A stretch of DNA of 63,513 bases from Sutterella sp. GTDB lineage: Bacteria > Pseudomonadota > Gammaproteobacteria > Burkholderiales > Burkholderiaceae_F. Of this stretch, positions 1-8,523 are shown in pieces. Position 1 is the first letter of the stretch; the number at the start of each line of letters is the position of its first letter. Position numbers and translations under genes: made by a program. The notes beneath the pieces are model-generated. The model did not search any database, had not been told where the DNA came from, and was given only the letters and a program-made list of their open reading frames with translations. The DNA lies in assembly GCF_030539355.1 (NCBI RefSeq), contig NZ_JAUNSF010000007.1, positions 1 through 63,513 of the forward strand. The letters are read 5' to 3'.

Positions 1-207
1 ACGCCTAAGGACTTACCTCATAGTAGGTACTTTCCCGTAATTCCGCGAAGTGCCCGGACTTGTCTCCCTCTGAGGGATGAAGGAACTCAATGTTCCGTAT
101 GATAATTTGGAAATCCGGGAAGGTTGTTCAACAGCTGTCAGCCCATCAGTGCCGGCTGCTGCGCAGAACGTTCCGTTCCTATCCAGTGAATCACTGAGGG
201 AGGCTTT

Positions 208-993
208 GTGGCAGAGATTCCTGAAAAGGCAATCAACCCGGTTTCGCTTGAGGAGATTGCGGCGGAGACGGGGCTCTTCAATGCGCAGCGGCGCATTCCG
301 GAGTTCCTCGTCATGGGCATGCTCCCGCAGGTGCTAGCGGCGGAGAACCGGGCGGAGAAACTCCGCGTTCTGCTTGACCGCGCGGTCACGGGCGGCATTC
401 TCGCCGTGGCCGGACTGCGGAATCCCCAGGCATTCCTCCGGCTCCTCCATGTCCTCGCCGGGTCCGTCGGCCGGGACGTGACGATGGAGTCGCTCGGTCG
501 CGCGGCGGGCGTCTCGCGGCACACGGCGGAAAGCTATCTCGCGCTCCTCGAGGAGGCCGGGCTCGTCACGGTCTGCCGCCCCTGGGCGGATAGTCTCCCG
601 ACGGAGGTGCGCGGGACGCGGAAGATCTGGTTCCGTGACCTCGGCATCCGCAACGCCGTGCTCAACGACTTCACGCATGCCGGCGCCCGCAAGGATCTCG
701 CGGGACTCTGGCAGAACTTCTTCTTCATGGAGCGCGTCAAATGGAACGCGGCGCACGGCACGGGCCGCGAGCTGCACTTCTGGCGCCTGATGCGCCCCTC
801 GACCGCGCACATCGACTTCATCGAGACGGGGCCGGGTGGCATGCGGCTCTTCGCCTGCCGTGAGGACGGCGCCCGCATGCCGAAGCTTCCCGCGCTCTTC
901 GAGAAGGCCTACGGTCCCGGGAGACTCGAGATCGTCGACCGCCGCTCCGTCGTCCGGTTCATCACGGGCAACGGCGGCATGACTGAGACCTGA
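208..993 (+). pseudogene. C-terminal remnant of DUF4143-type AAA ATPase
   Basis: The 261-residue product matches only the back half of the AAA_14/DUF4143 ATPase family. It has the segment following the AAA core (RIPEFLVMGMLPQVL), the winged-helix stretch (SRHTAESYLALLEEAGLV) and the DUF4143 region (RKIWFRDLGIRNAVLNDF, then GLWQNFFFMERVKWNA). The N-terminal ATPase with Walker A and B is absent: the frame is closed by a TGA at 187-189 and no P-loop is encoded in any frame of the preceding 200 bases. A GTG with a GGGAGG sequence 5 bases upstream could still allow translation. These proteins often act as solitary ATPases of unknown role. Truncation is seen directly; loss of function is inferred. 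Confidence 0.7.
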
Positions 994-1093
994 GGCGGTT
1001 GAGTCTGAGCGGACGGATTTCCTGAACACATACTTCCGTTTTCCTTAAGGATTCCGGCAGTACGCTGACGAAATTCTGCTCTCCTCACAAGGA

Positions 1094-1124
1094 AAGCGCG
1101 CCAGGACCGAAGTCCGGCGCGCTT
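1094..1124. terminator. GC-rich hairpin after the hydrolase gene
   Basis: AAGCGCGCC and GGCGCGCTT arms enclose a 13-base loop and are followed on the plus strand by TTCTTCTC. It lies between two convergent genes (208-993 plus, 1142-2416 minus), so it may serve both. The T-run is weak. Confidence 0.5.
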
Positions 1125-1141
1125 CTTCTCAGGAGGAATTT

Positions 1142-2416
1142 TCAGCCCTTCACGGGCGGCGGATTTCCGTTCATCACGCCGAGGATGTCGATCTGCTGCC
1201 ACACAAACCACGGGTTGAAGGTGAGGCGGGCGCGAACGCCTGTGCGCAGCTTGTCGCCCCAGGCGCCGTAGTGGATCTCGGTCTCGGGGACGCCGGCGCA
1301 GGCATCCGCGGTCGGGCGTTCCTCGCCGCGGCTGCAGATGAGCGAGTCGCCTCCGCGGCCGTAGTGCGGGTTGTCCGGGCGGTAGAGCAGACCCATGTGC
1401 GAGAAGCTCGAGATCCGCGCCTCGGGGATGTTCGCGCGGCGCACGATCACGCGCGGGTCGTTGCCCGACAGTTCCTTCGCTTCGGCCGAGGAGCCGTACC
1501 AGAGGAAGCGCGTCGCGGGATTTGTGAAGCGCTTCGCGAAGAAGCCGATGAGCGACTGAGTGTCGACGACCGAGTCGCGCTCGCTCATCATCAGCACCGC
1601 CGGGCGGTCGAAGGCCTTTTTCTCGAGCGCTCGTTCCGCGCCGCGCATCGTCGAGACAAAGGCGGCGAGCGCGGGCACGGGGACGATCGTGTAGCGATAG
1701 GGGCTCTGCCCGCCCATCATGGATTCCTCGGGCTCGCGCAGCCAGTCGACGAAGGGCGAGATCACGGGCGCGAGGAAGGCAAGTTTGGTGCGCACCGCCA
1801 CCGCGGGAGAGAAGAGCACGAGGCCCGAAACCCACTCGTGCTCGGACGCGAACTCGATGGCGAGATTGCAGCCCGTCGAGAAACCGGCGAGCCAGATCTG
1901 AGGCGTCTCCCCGGGACGGGCGGCGGCGATGTCGCGACGGAGGATCTCCGCCTGCTCGGCGACGACCTGACGCCAGTCGTCCGCGGTCGGGGTGAGCATG
2001 TCCTCGGGGCGGGTGCCGCAGCCGGGGAGCAGCACCGTGCGCACGAGCCAGCCGGCCTCGGCGTAGGAGCGCGCCTGATCGATGAAGCTCCAGGGCGAGT
2101 CGCCGAGCCCGTGAATGAGAAGGATGCCGCCCTTCGGAGGCGCGTCCCCGGCGGGCGGCGTCTCGGACGGCGTGTTCCAGGCGAGCTCGGCTTCGCGCCC
2201 CTCCGCCGAGGCGGAGACGAACTTCCGGCGCGCGGCGACCCACGCGCGGGTGTCCGCGGCGTACTGGGCGAACGTCGTCTGCCCGAGCGGCTGCACGGGC
2301 GGCGGGGTCTCGGACGTGCTCGCGCACGCGACGAGCCCGGCCGAGCCGGGAAGGGCGAGGATCGCAGCGCTCCCGAGGAGCCTGCGGCGGGAGATGGTGT
2401 GCGGCGTCTTTTTCAT
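1142..2416 (-). CDS. Exported alpha/beta-hydrolase lipoprotein
   Basis: The 424-residue protein has a twin-arginine motif (SRRRLLG, residues 9-15) followed by a lipobox LVAC (28-31), so it is probably a Tat-exported lipoprotein. The mature part has an alpha/beta-hydrolase fold: oxyanion-type HGLGDS at 102-107, nucleophile elbow GFSTG at 178-182 (Ser180), and a late SFSHMGL that could supply the catalytic histidine. Such proteins are esterases or lipases; the substrate cannot be read. I chose the ATG at 2416 over a TTG two codons upstream. It begins only 14 bases after the pflB terminator hairpin, so its transcription start is unclear. Confidence 0.75.
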   Translation of the reverse strand: MKKTPHTISRRRLLGSAAILALPGSAGLVACASTSETPPPVQPLGQTTFAQYAADTRAWVAARRKFVSASAEGREAELAWNTPSETPPAGDAPPKGGILLIHGLGDSPWSFIDQARSYAEAGWLVRTVLLPGCGTRPEDMLTPTADDWRQVVAEQAEILRRDIAAARPGETPQIWLAGFSTGCNLAIEFASEHEWVSGLVLFSPAVAVRTKLAFLAPVISPFVDWLREPEESMMGGQSPYRYTIVPVPALAAFVSTMRGAERALEKKAFDRPAVLMMSERDSVVDTQSLIGFFAKRFTNPATRFLWYGSSAEAKELSGNDPRVIVRRANIPEARISSFSHMGLLYRPDNPHYGRGGDSLICSRGEERPTADACAGVPETEIHYGAWGDKLRTGVRARLTFNPWFVWQQIDILGVMNGNPPPVKG

Positions 2417-2429
2417 AAGCAAAAATATA

Positions 2430-2454
2430 GCGGGCCGGAAAAATTCCGGCCCGC
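2430..2454 (-). terminator. Intrinsic terminator after pflB
   Basis: Perfect 11-bp stem (GCGGGCCGGAA / TTCCGGCCCGC) with a three-base loop. On the minus strand it is followed by TATATTTTTG, a usable U-tract. A second perfect 9-bp hairpin without T-run lies at 2474-2496, nearer the pflB stop. Confidence 0.75.
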
Positions 2455-2519
2455 CGATTGGTTGCCTGTTTCAAGCGGAAACCTGCTGTTTCCGCTCAAA
2501 ACATTTTGCCGCGTTCGCC

Positions 2520-4766
2520 TTAGAGAACCTTGTGGCAGGTACGGGCGATCACGTCGAGCTGCTGCTCACGCGTGAGGTCGATGAACTTCACGGCGTAGCC
2601 GGAGACGCGGATCGTGAAGTTCGCGTACTCGGGCTTCTCCGGGTGCTCCATCGCGTCGATGAGCTTCTCGGTGCCGAAGACATTGACGTTGAGATGGTGG
2701 GCGCCCTGGCTGAAGTAGCCGTCCATCACGTTGACGAGGTTCTCGGCGCGCTCGTCGGTCGAGTGACCGAGGGCGTCCGGGCTGATCGTCTGCGTGTTGG
2801 AGATGCCGTCGAGGGCGAACTCGTACGGGAGCTTCGCAACCGAGTTGAGCGAGGCGAGAAGACCGTTCTTCTCAGCGCCGTAGCTCGGATTGGCGCCCGG
2901 CGAGAGCGGCTCGCCGGCCTTGCGACCGTCAGGCAGCGACCCGGTGGCCTTGCCGTACACGACGTTCGACGTGATCGTCAGGATGGACGTCGTCGGCTCG
3001 GAATGACGGTAGGTCGGGTAGCGGCGGAGGTGGTCCATGAAGGTCTTGAGGATCCACACGGCGATCGAGTCGGCGCGTTCGTCGTCGTTGCCGTAGCGCG
3101 GGAAGTCGCCCTCGGTCTCGTAGTCGACGGCGAGGCCCTGCTCGTTGCGGATGGGCTTGACCTTGGCGTACTTGATGGCGCAGAGCGAGTCAACCACATG
3201 CGAGAAGCCAGCGATGCCGGTCGCGAACGTGCGGCGCACGTCCGTGTCGATGAGCGCGAGCTCAGCGGCCTCGTAGTAGTACTTGTCGTGCATGTAGTGG
3301 ATCAGGTTCAGCGTGTTGACATAGAGACCCGCGAGCCAGTCCATCATCGGGATGAAGCGCTCAATGACCTCGTTGTAGTCAAGGACGTCCGCAGTGATCG
3401 GGCGGTAGGCGGGGCCCACCTGAACGCCGGACTTCTCGTCAACGCCGCCGTTGATTGCGTAGAGCATGCACTTGGCGAGGTTGGCGCGGGCGCCGAAGAA
3501 CTGCATTTCCTTGCCGGTCTCGGTCGCGGACACGCAGCAGCAGATCGAGTAGTCATCGCCCCAGACCGGACGCATCACATCGTCGTTCTCGTACTGGATC
3601 GAGGAGGTCTTCACGGAGACGCGGGCGGCGTACTCGCGGAACTTGCGGGGCAGAGCCTTCGTGTAGAGGACCGTGAGGTTGGGCTCCGGCGACGGGCCCA
3701 TGTTCTCGAGGGTGTGCAGGAAGCGGAAGTCGTTCTTCGTCACCATCGAGCGGCCGTCCATGCCAATGCCGGCCATCTCAAGCGTCGCCCAGATCGGGTC
3801 GCCGGAGAAGAGGGAGTTGTACTCGGGGATGCGGGCGAACTTCACCATGCGGAACTTCATGACGAGGTGGTCGATGAGCTCCTGGGCTTCGCTCTCGGTG
3901 AGCGTGCCTTCGGCAAGGTCGCGGCTGATGTAGATGTCGAGGAAGGTCGAGATGCGGCCGACGGACATCGCGGCGCCGTTCTGCGTGCGGACGGCGGCGA
4001 GGTAGCCGAAGTAGAGCCACTGCACGGCCTCGCGGGCGTTCTGCGCCGGCTGGCTGATGTCAAAGCCGTAGCTCTTGGCGAGTTCCTTCATCTGGTTGAG
4101 GCAGCGGATCTGCTCGGCGAGTTCCTCGCGCTGGCGGATCACCTCGTCGCTCATCATGCCGCAGCCGCAGTTGGCGAGATCCTTCTGCTTGGCCTTGATG
4201 AGGTAGTCGATGCCGTAGAGGGCCACGCGGCGATAGTCGCCGACGATGCGGCCGCGGCCGTACGTGTCGGGAAGACCGGTGATGATCTTGTTGCGGCGGG
4301 CCGTGCGCATCTCGGGCGTGTACGCATCAAAGACGCCCTGGTTGTGGGTCTTGCGGTACTCGTTGAAGATCTGGTCGAACTTCGGGTTCGGGGTGTAGCC
4401 GTAGGTCGTGCAGGCCTCCTGCGCCATGCGGATGCCGCCGTAGGGCATGAAGGCGCGCTTCAGGGGCTTGTCGGTCTGCAGGCCGACCACCTTCTCAAGA
4501 TCCTTGAGATCGTCCGAGATGTACGCGGCCGGGTAGGCGGTGATCGACGAGACGATCTCCGTCTCCATGTCGAGGACGCCGCCCTTGGCGCGCTCTTCCT
4601 TCTGGTACTCCTGGAGCTTGGCCCAGAGCTTGTCGGTCGCCTCGGTCGGGCCGCAGAGGAACTCACTGCCGCCGTCGTACGGCGTGTAGTTGGTCTGAAC
4701 GAAATCGCGGACGTTCACGTCCTCGCGCCAGTGGCTGCCGTTAAAGCCGCGCCATGCATTGGTCAT
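2520..4766 (-). CDS. pflB: Formate C-acetyltransferase (pyruvate formate-lyase)
   Basis: Cytoplasmic glycyl-radical enzyme that converts pyruvate and CoA to acetyl-CoA and formate under anoxia. The 748-residue product has the family's usual length. The C-terminal radical motif RVSGYAV places the radical on Gly723. The active-site thiols are in ICCCVS at 408-413, where the usual CC pair has become three consecutive cysteines (409-411). The start is the ATG at 4766 because AAGGAG sits 9 bases upstream; a start 12 codons further out has no such site. The activase gene lies immediately upstream on the same strand (48-base gap), so both are likely one transcript, with pflA first, the opposite of the E. 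coli order. Confidence 0.97.
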   Translation of the reverse strand: MTNAWRGFNGSHWREDVNVRDFVQTNYTPYDGGSEFLCGPTEATDKLWAKLQEYQKEERAKGGVLDMETEIVSSITAYPAAYISDDLKDLEKVVGLQTDKPLKRAFMPYGGIRMAQEACTTYGYTPNPKFDQIFNEYRKTHNQGVFDAYTPEMRTARRNKIITGLPDTYGRGRIVGDYRRVALYGIDYLIKAKQKDLANCGCGMMSDEVIRQREELAEQIRCLNQMKELAKSYGFDISQPAQNAREAVQWLYFGYLAAVRTQNGAAMSVGRISTFLDIYISRDLAEGTLTESEAQELIDHLVMKFRMVKFARIPEYNSLFSGDPIWATLEMAGIGMDGRSMVTKNDFRFLHTLENMGPSPEPNLTVLYTKALPRKFREYAARVSVKTSSIQYENDDVMRPVWGDDYSICCCVSATETGKEMQFFGARANLAKCMLYAINGGVDEKSGVQVGPAYRPITADVLDYNEVIERFIPMMDWLAGLYVNTLNLIHYMHDKYYYEAAELALIDTDVRRTFATGIAGFSHVVDSLCAIKYAKVKPIRNEQGLAVDYETEGDFPRYGNDDERADSIAVWILKTFMDHLRRYPTYRHSEPTTSILTITSNVVYGKATGSLPDGRKAGEPLSPGANPSYGAEKNGLLASLNSVAKLPYEFALDGISNTQTISPDALGHSTDERAENLVNVMDGYFSQGAHHLNVNVFGTEKLIDAMEHPEKPEYANFTIRVSGYAVKFIDLTREQQLDVIARTCHKVL

Positions 4767-4814
4767 GATGGAGACTCCTTTTGAAGAAGATTTGAATGAC
4801 AAAGATGGGGAAAT

Positions 4815-5570
4815 TCAGGACGATTTCTTGGTGAGATCCGTGACCCGTGCTCCGAGAATGCGCTCAGCGTTGGCGATGCGTTCACGCGTGGGAGACGGCA
4901 GACCCTTGGTGCGGCACGGAATGCGCAGCAGCTCCCACTTCGGCTCCGCAAAGCCGTGGTAGGGGAGAACCTCGACGCGGTCAACGGTCTTCAAGGTGCG
5001 GATGAAAGCCGCAAGACGCTCGAGCGCCGCGTCATCGTCCGTCCACTCGGGCACGAGCACGTGGCGGATCCACATGGCCTTGCCGATGTCGGAGAGATGG
5101 CGCGCGCAGTCGAGGATGTTCTCGTTGCCGAAGCCCGTGAGGTGACGGTGCGCTTCCGTGTCAATGTGCTTGATGTCGAGCATCACGAGATCCGTGACGC
5201 TCATCAGGTCGTCGAACTTGGCGAGCCATTCCGGGTCGCGGCTGAAGGGCGCGCCGCTCGTGTCGAGCGTGGTGTTCACACCCTGGGCCTTCGCGAGCCG
5301 GAAGAGCTCGGTGACGAATTCAATCTGCAGGAGCGGCTCGCCTCCGCTCACTGTTATGCCGCCCTTCGTGCCCCAGTAGGTCCGGTAGCGGAGGGCTTTG
5401 CGGAGAACGGCCTCGGCCTCGATCTCCTCGCCCGCATGAACGCGCCACGTGTCGGGGTTGTGACAGTAGGCGCAGCGCATGCGGCAGCCCTGCACGAACA
5501 CAACGAAACGCACGCCGGGTCCGTCGACGGAACCGAAGGTCTCAAAGGAATGAATGCGTCCGATGGTCAT
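4815..5570 (-). CDS. pflA: Pyruvate formate-lyase activating enzyme
   Basis: Radical-SAM enzyme that installs the glycyl radical on PflB. The 251-residue length is typical. The 4Fe-4S/SAM motif CRMRCAYC gives Cys29, Cys33 and Cys36 in the CX3CX2C spacing of the family. GGEPLLQ is the SAM-binding GGE segment. It is the first gene of a two-gene transcript with pflB downstream, which would link enzyme and activase levels. No clear FNR box was found ahead of it; only partial matches exist. Confidence 0.96.
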   Translation of the reverse strand: MTIGRIHSFETFGSVDGPGVRFVVFVQGCRMRCAYCHNPDTWRVHAGEEIEAEAVLRKALRYRTYWGTKGGITVSGGEPLLQIEFVTELFRLAKAQGVNTTLDTSGAPFSRDPEWLAKFDDLMSVTDLVMLDIKHIDTEAHRHLTGFGNENILDCARHLSDIGKAMWIRHVLVPEWTDDDAALERLAAFIRTLKTVDRVEVLPYHGFAEPKWELLRIPCRTKGLPSPTRERIANAERILGARVTDLTKKSS

Positions 5571-5680
5571 GGTGCAGATACGGTGGAGAGGCTCGATTCA
5601 GGGGCTGATCTCGAAAAGGCTTCTAGGTAGAGACATCTAAGTAAAAGCCCTCGGTAGGTCACTTTAACCAATCTGAGAAA

Positions 5681-5712
5681 TTAGGGTATCCCCTCACTAG
5701 GGGATACCCTAA
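5681..5712. promoter_or_regulatory. Perfect 13-bp inverted repeat upstream of pflA
   Basis: Arms TTAGGGTATCCCC and GGGGATACCCTAA are exact complements around a six-base loop. The repeat sits 111 bases ahead of the pflA start. Neither side has a T-run, so a plain terminator is unlikely. It could be a protein-binding palindrome or a leader hairpin. No known operator matches. Confidence 0.5.
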
Positions 5713-5777
5713 CACAGGGTTAGCCCTTACGACTTTCGACCTACGACGAAATAGTTGGAATCTATCAGGAAACAATT

Positions 5778-5810
5778 TGGCCCGACGGCGATTCTATCGA
5801 CATCGGGCCA
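5778..5810 (-). terminator. Hairpin after the amino-acid ABC operon
   Basis: TGGCCCGA and TCGGGCCA form an 8-bp stem about 50 bases after the stop of the ATP-binding gene. On the minus strand AAATTGTTT follows, a poor U-tract. Confidence 0.5.
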
Positions 5811-5858
5811 CTTCCGTACCAATTACGGGGGACTAAATTGTGACTGATTTGCCTTCGA

Positions 5859-6602
5859 TCACAGGACGCGGGCGAGGAAGGACCGGGTGCGCTCCTCCTT
5901 CGGGCTGACGAGGATCTCGTCGGGCGATCCCTGCTCGACGATCTTCCCGCCGTCCATGAAGATCACGCGGTCGGCGACCTCGCGGGCGAAGCCGATCTCG
6001 TGGGTGACCACGATCATCGTCATGCCCGACTCGGCGAGCCGCTTCATCACGGCGAGCACTTCGCCGACGAGCTCGGGGTCGAGCGCCGAGGTGGGCTCGT
6101 CAAAGAGCATCACCTTCGGGGACATCGCGAGCGCGCGGGCGATCGCGACGCGCTGCTGCTGGCCGCCCGAGAGCGCCGCCGGGTAGGCGTCGGCCTTGTC
6201 GGAGAGCCCCACGCTCTTCAGAAGCTCGAGCGCCTGCGCGCGCGCCTCGTCGGCGCCGGCGCCGAGCACGATGCGCTTGGCGAGCATCACGTTCTCGAGC
6301 ACCGTTTTGTGCGGCCAGAGGTTGAAGCGCTGGAAGACCATGCCGAGGTGCTCGCGCACCTTGTTCAGGTTCGTCCTCGGGCTCGTGATCTCGGCGCCGT
6401 CCACGTAGATGTGGCCGGAGGTCGCGACCTCGAGCGCGTTGATGCAGCGCAGCATCGTGCTCTTGCCCGACCCGGAGGGGCCGAGCACCACGACCTTCTC
6501 GCCCGGGTGCACGTCAAGGCTGATGCCGTCGAGCACCACGTGGTCGCCGAAGGCCTTCTTGAGATCGCGGATCTCCACGATGGGTTTCGTCGTTTCGCTC
6601 AT
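5859..6602 (-). CDS. Polar amino-acid ABC transporter ATP-binding protein
   Basis: Cytoplasmic ATPase of a polar amino-acid importer (GlnQ/HisP family), 247 residues. Walker [10 protein letters not shown], signature [15 protein letters not shown], Walker [13 protein letters not shown] and switch histidine in VVTHE are all present, so it should be active. It is the last of three transporter genes on this strand, and its ATG overlaps the permease stop by four bases. The substrate follows from the binding protein and is probably glutamine, glutamate or a similar polar amino acid, though this is not fixed by sequence. Confidence 0.95.
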   Translation of the reverse strand: MSETTKPIVEIRDLKKAFGDHVVLDGISLDVHPGEKVVVLGPSGSGKSTMLRCINALEVATSGHIYVDGAEITSPRTNLNKVREHLGMVFQRFNLWPHKTVLENVMLAKRIVLGAGADEARAQALELLKSVGLSDKADAYPAALSGGQQQRVAIARALAMSPKVMLFDEPTSALDPELVGEVLAVMKRLAESGMTMIVVTHEIGFAREVADRVIFMDGGKIVEQGSPDEILVSPKEERTRSFLARVL

Positions 6603-7363
6603 GACTGCGCTCCAAGTCCGTTGTCACCGCGCCCGAGGCGCTTCTCGAGCCTGCGGATGCCCCAGGCCAGGAGCAGCGTCATCACCCAGTAGACGCAGGA
6701 GATGGTGATGTAGGGCTCCCAGTAGCGGGCCGAGGCGCCGGCGACGGTGCGCGCGGCGTAGGCGAGCTCAGCGAGGCCGATGGCGCTGACGAGCGACGAG
6801 TCCTTCAGGATCGCGATCGCGTTGTTGCCGAGCGCGGGGAGCATGCGGCGGAAGGCCTGCGGCAGGATGATGTGGCGCATCGCCTGGAAGTAGCCCATGC
6901 CGAGCGAGCGGGCGGACTCCATCTGGCCCTTGTCGAGCGACTGGATGCCGGCGCGGAAGATCTCGCACATGTAGGCGCCCGAGTTGAGCGTGATGGCGGT
7001 GATGCCGGCGAGCATGGCGCCGTAGTTGGCGCGGAGCTCCCGGGCGAGCGCGCCGTCGATCAGGATGCCGTCGATCGGGTGGATGAAGATCGGCAGCACC
7101 GCGAAGTGCATGAGGAAGATCTGCACGAAGAGCGGAGTGCCGCGGAAGAAGCTCACGTAGACGGCGATCGGCCAGCGCACGCCGTAGTGGAGGAGGGACT
7201 TTGCGGGCTCGTAGCGGGCGCTGGCGAGCCTGCCCATGCCGAGGAGGGTGCCGAGGATCATGCCGAGGAAGACGCAGATCACGGTGATCTCAACCGTGGT
7301 CACGGCTCCGTGCACGAAGAGCGGCCAGTATTCGGCGATGACGTCGGAATGGAAGCCAAACAT
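6599..7363 (-). CDS. Polar amino-acid ABC transporter permease
   Basis: Inner-membrane permease of the HisMQ/GlnP family, 254 residues. Helices begin at [20 protein letters not shown]. The cytoplasmic coupling loop with the EAA-type sequence [20 protein letters not shown] contacts the ATPase. Only one permease gene is present, so the channel is probably a homodimer. A hairpin at 7451-7479 separates it from the upstream binding-protein gene. Confidence 0.93.
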   Translation of the reverse strand: MFGFHSDVIAEYWPLFVHGAVTTVEITVICVFLGMILGTLLGMGRLASARYEPAKSLLHYGVRWPIAVYVSFFRGTPLFVQIFLMHFAVLPIFIHPIDGILIDGALARELRANYGAMLAGITAITLNSGAYMCEIFRAGIQSLDKGQMESARSLGMGYFQAMRHIILPQAFRRMLPALGNNAIAILKDSSLVSAIGLAELAYAARTVAGASARYWEPYITISCVYWVMTLLLAWGIRRLEKRLGRGDNGLGAQS

Positions 7364-7450
7364 CTCTTGTCAATGCGGATGGTCAGAATACAAAAATCCG
7401 TCGGAAGCCCGTTCCCCCAGAAGCGAGGCGGGCCGCCGACGTGGCTGATG

Positions 7451-7479
7451 CGGGCGGCTTCTTCTATAAAAGCCGCCCG
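7451..7479. promoter_or_regulatory. Intercistronic hairpin between binding protein and permease
   Basis: CGGGCGGCTT and AAGCCGCCCG form a perfect 10-bp stem with a nine-base loop just after the binding-protein stop. Such hairpins commonly stabilise the 5' cistron or reduce readthrough, which would give more binding protein than permease. That role is inferred. Confidence 0.5.
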
Positions 7480-7505
7480 TCATGGACGCAGTTGAGCGCC
7501 GCGGA

Positions 7506-8273
7506 TTACGGGAGCTTCGGGGCGTCCGAGCCGAACCACTTGCGGTACACCTCGTTGTAGGCGCCCGACTCGATGGTCTTCTCGAGACCGCGGTTCACGT
7601 CCTCAAGGACCTTGGTGTTGCCCTTGCGGATGCCGATGCCGAAGTACTGCTCGGCGAAGCCCGGGTCACGGCACTGGTTGAACTTCTTCTCGGGGTTTTG
7701 CTTGACGTACCACTGAAGGACGCCGACGTCGCCGATCATGGCGTCAACGCCGCCGTTGGCGAGCTCCTCGAGGGCGAGCGGGGTGTTGTCGAAGCGGCGG
7801 ATGTTGGTAGAGGCCTTGCCGAACTCGGCCGAGGCGGCGACGTCACCGGCGGAGGCGTTCACCACGGCGATGAGCTTGCCCTTCAATTCCTTCAGGCTCG
7901 AGATCTTGAGGCTCTCGTTCGTGAGGATGAGCTGGTGGGCGAGGAAGTACGGACGCGAGAAGTCGATCGACTGCTGGCGCTTCTCGGTGATCGTGATGCC
8001 CGACATGATGATGTCGCGGTCGCCGTTGTTGAGGCCGGCGAAGATCGCGTCCCACGGCGTGTTGATGAACTCGACCTCGAAGCCGCCCGCCTTGGCGATC
8101 TCCTTCATGAGGTCGACGTCGAAGCCGACGAGTTCCTTCTGCGCGGTCTCGAACTCGAACGGACGGTAGGTCGCGCCCGTGCCGACGGTGTAGGTCGCGG
8201 CGCTCGCGATGCCCGCGGCGAGGGCGGCGGAGAGGAAGGCGGCCGAGAAAAGAACCTTGGTCTTGAGAGACAT
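7506..8273 (-). CDS. Periplasmic amino-acid-binding protein (SBP family 3)
   Basis: 255 residues with a Sec signal peptide ending near GIASAA. The mature protein has the family-3 solute-binding signature around GFDVDLMKEIAKAGGFEVEF, followed by DAIFAGLNNGDRDIIMSGITIT and the SIDFSRPYF strand. The closest general match is GlnH/ArtJ-type proteins; exact substrate is not determinable. It is the first gene of the transporter operon, with an AAGGAGTTCTC ribosome site directly upstream. Homology and position make the import role secure. Confidence 0.93.
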   Translation of the reverse strand: MSLKTKVLFSAAFLSAALAAGIASAATYTVGTGATYRPFEFETAQKELVGFDVDLMKEIAKAGGFEVEFINTPWDAIFAGLNNGDRDIIMSGITITEKRQQSIDFSRPYFLAHQLILTNESLKISSLKELKGKLIAVVNASAGDVAASAEFGKASTNIRRFDNTPLALEELANGGVDAMIGDVGVLQWYVKQNPEKKFNQCRDPGFAEQYFGIGIRKGNTKVLEDVNRGLEKTIESGAYNEVYRKWFGSDAPKLP

Positions 8274-8423
8274 GGCTGAGAACTCCTTTGGGTTTCGGGG
8301 GGAGAGGCGTTCCGCACCGGGAAGCGGGCCGGCGCAGACGTCGGGATTGGATTGGTTGTCGAAAAAGGATTATCCGCAGGGCGTTTCCCTGCGTAAAGAC
8401 TTTTCGCCGCAGGGCGAGGAAAA

Positions 8424-8454
8424 TTTCGCCCCCGGAATGTGCATTCGGGCGAAA
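8424..8454 (-). terminator. Terminator after glnD
   Basis: TTTCGCCC and GGGCGAAA arms extend inward through GAATG/CATTC with a small bulge. On the minus strand ATTTTCC follows. A second strong hairpin (CCGCCCTCCG / CGGAGGGCGG, 8481-8504) precedes it, only 20 bases after the glnD stop. Confidence 0.65.
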
Positions 8455-8523
8455 ACACTAGTCAGAAAGCAATAGGCGTGCCGCCCTCCGGTTCCGGAGG
8501 GCGGAAACGCATGTGTCCCGTTC

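Noticed and set aside
2115..4784. 889-codon open frame on the plus strand opposite pflB
   Set aside because: It mirrors pflB codon structure, has no homology-like motifs, and is rich in Val/Asp/Gly/Arg as expected from reading the complement of a GC-rich gene. Similar long shadows lie opposite glnD, the molybdoenzyme gene and the U32 gene.
5755..5768. FNR box before pflA (TTGGA-N4-ATCAG)
   Set aside because: Only 7 of 10 consensus positions match; a similar partial match (5849-5862) lies in the end of the ABC gene. Not strong enough to call.
5838..5863. CRP site TGTGA..TCACA
   Set aside because: The half-sites are about 15 bases apart instead of six.
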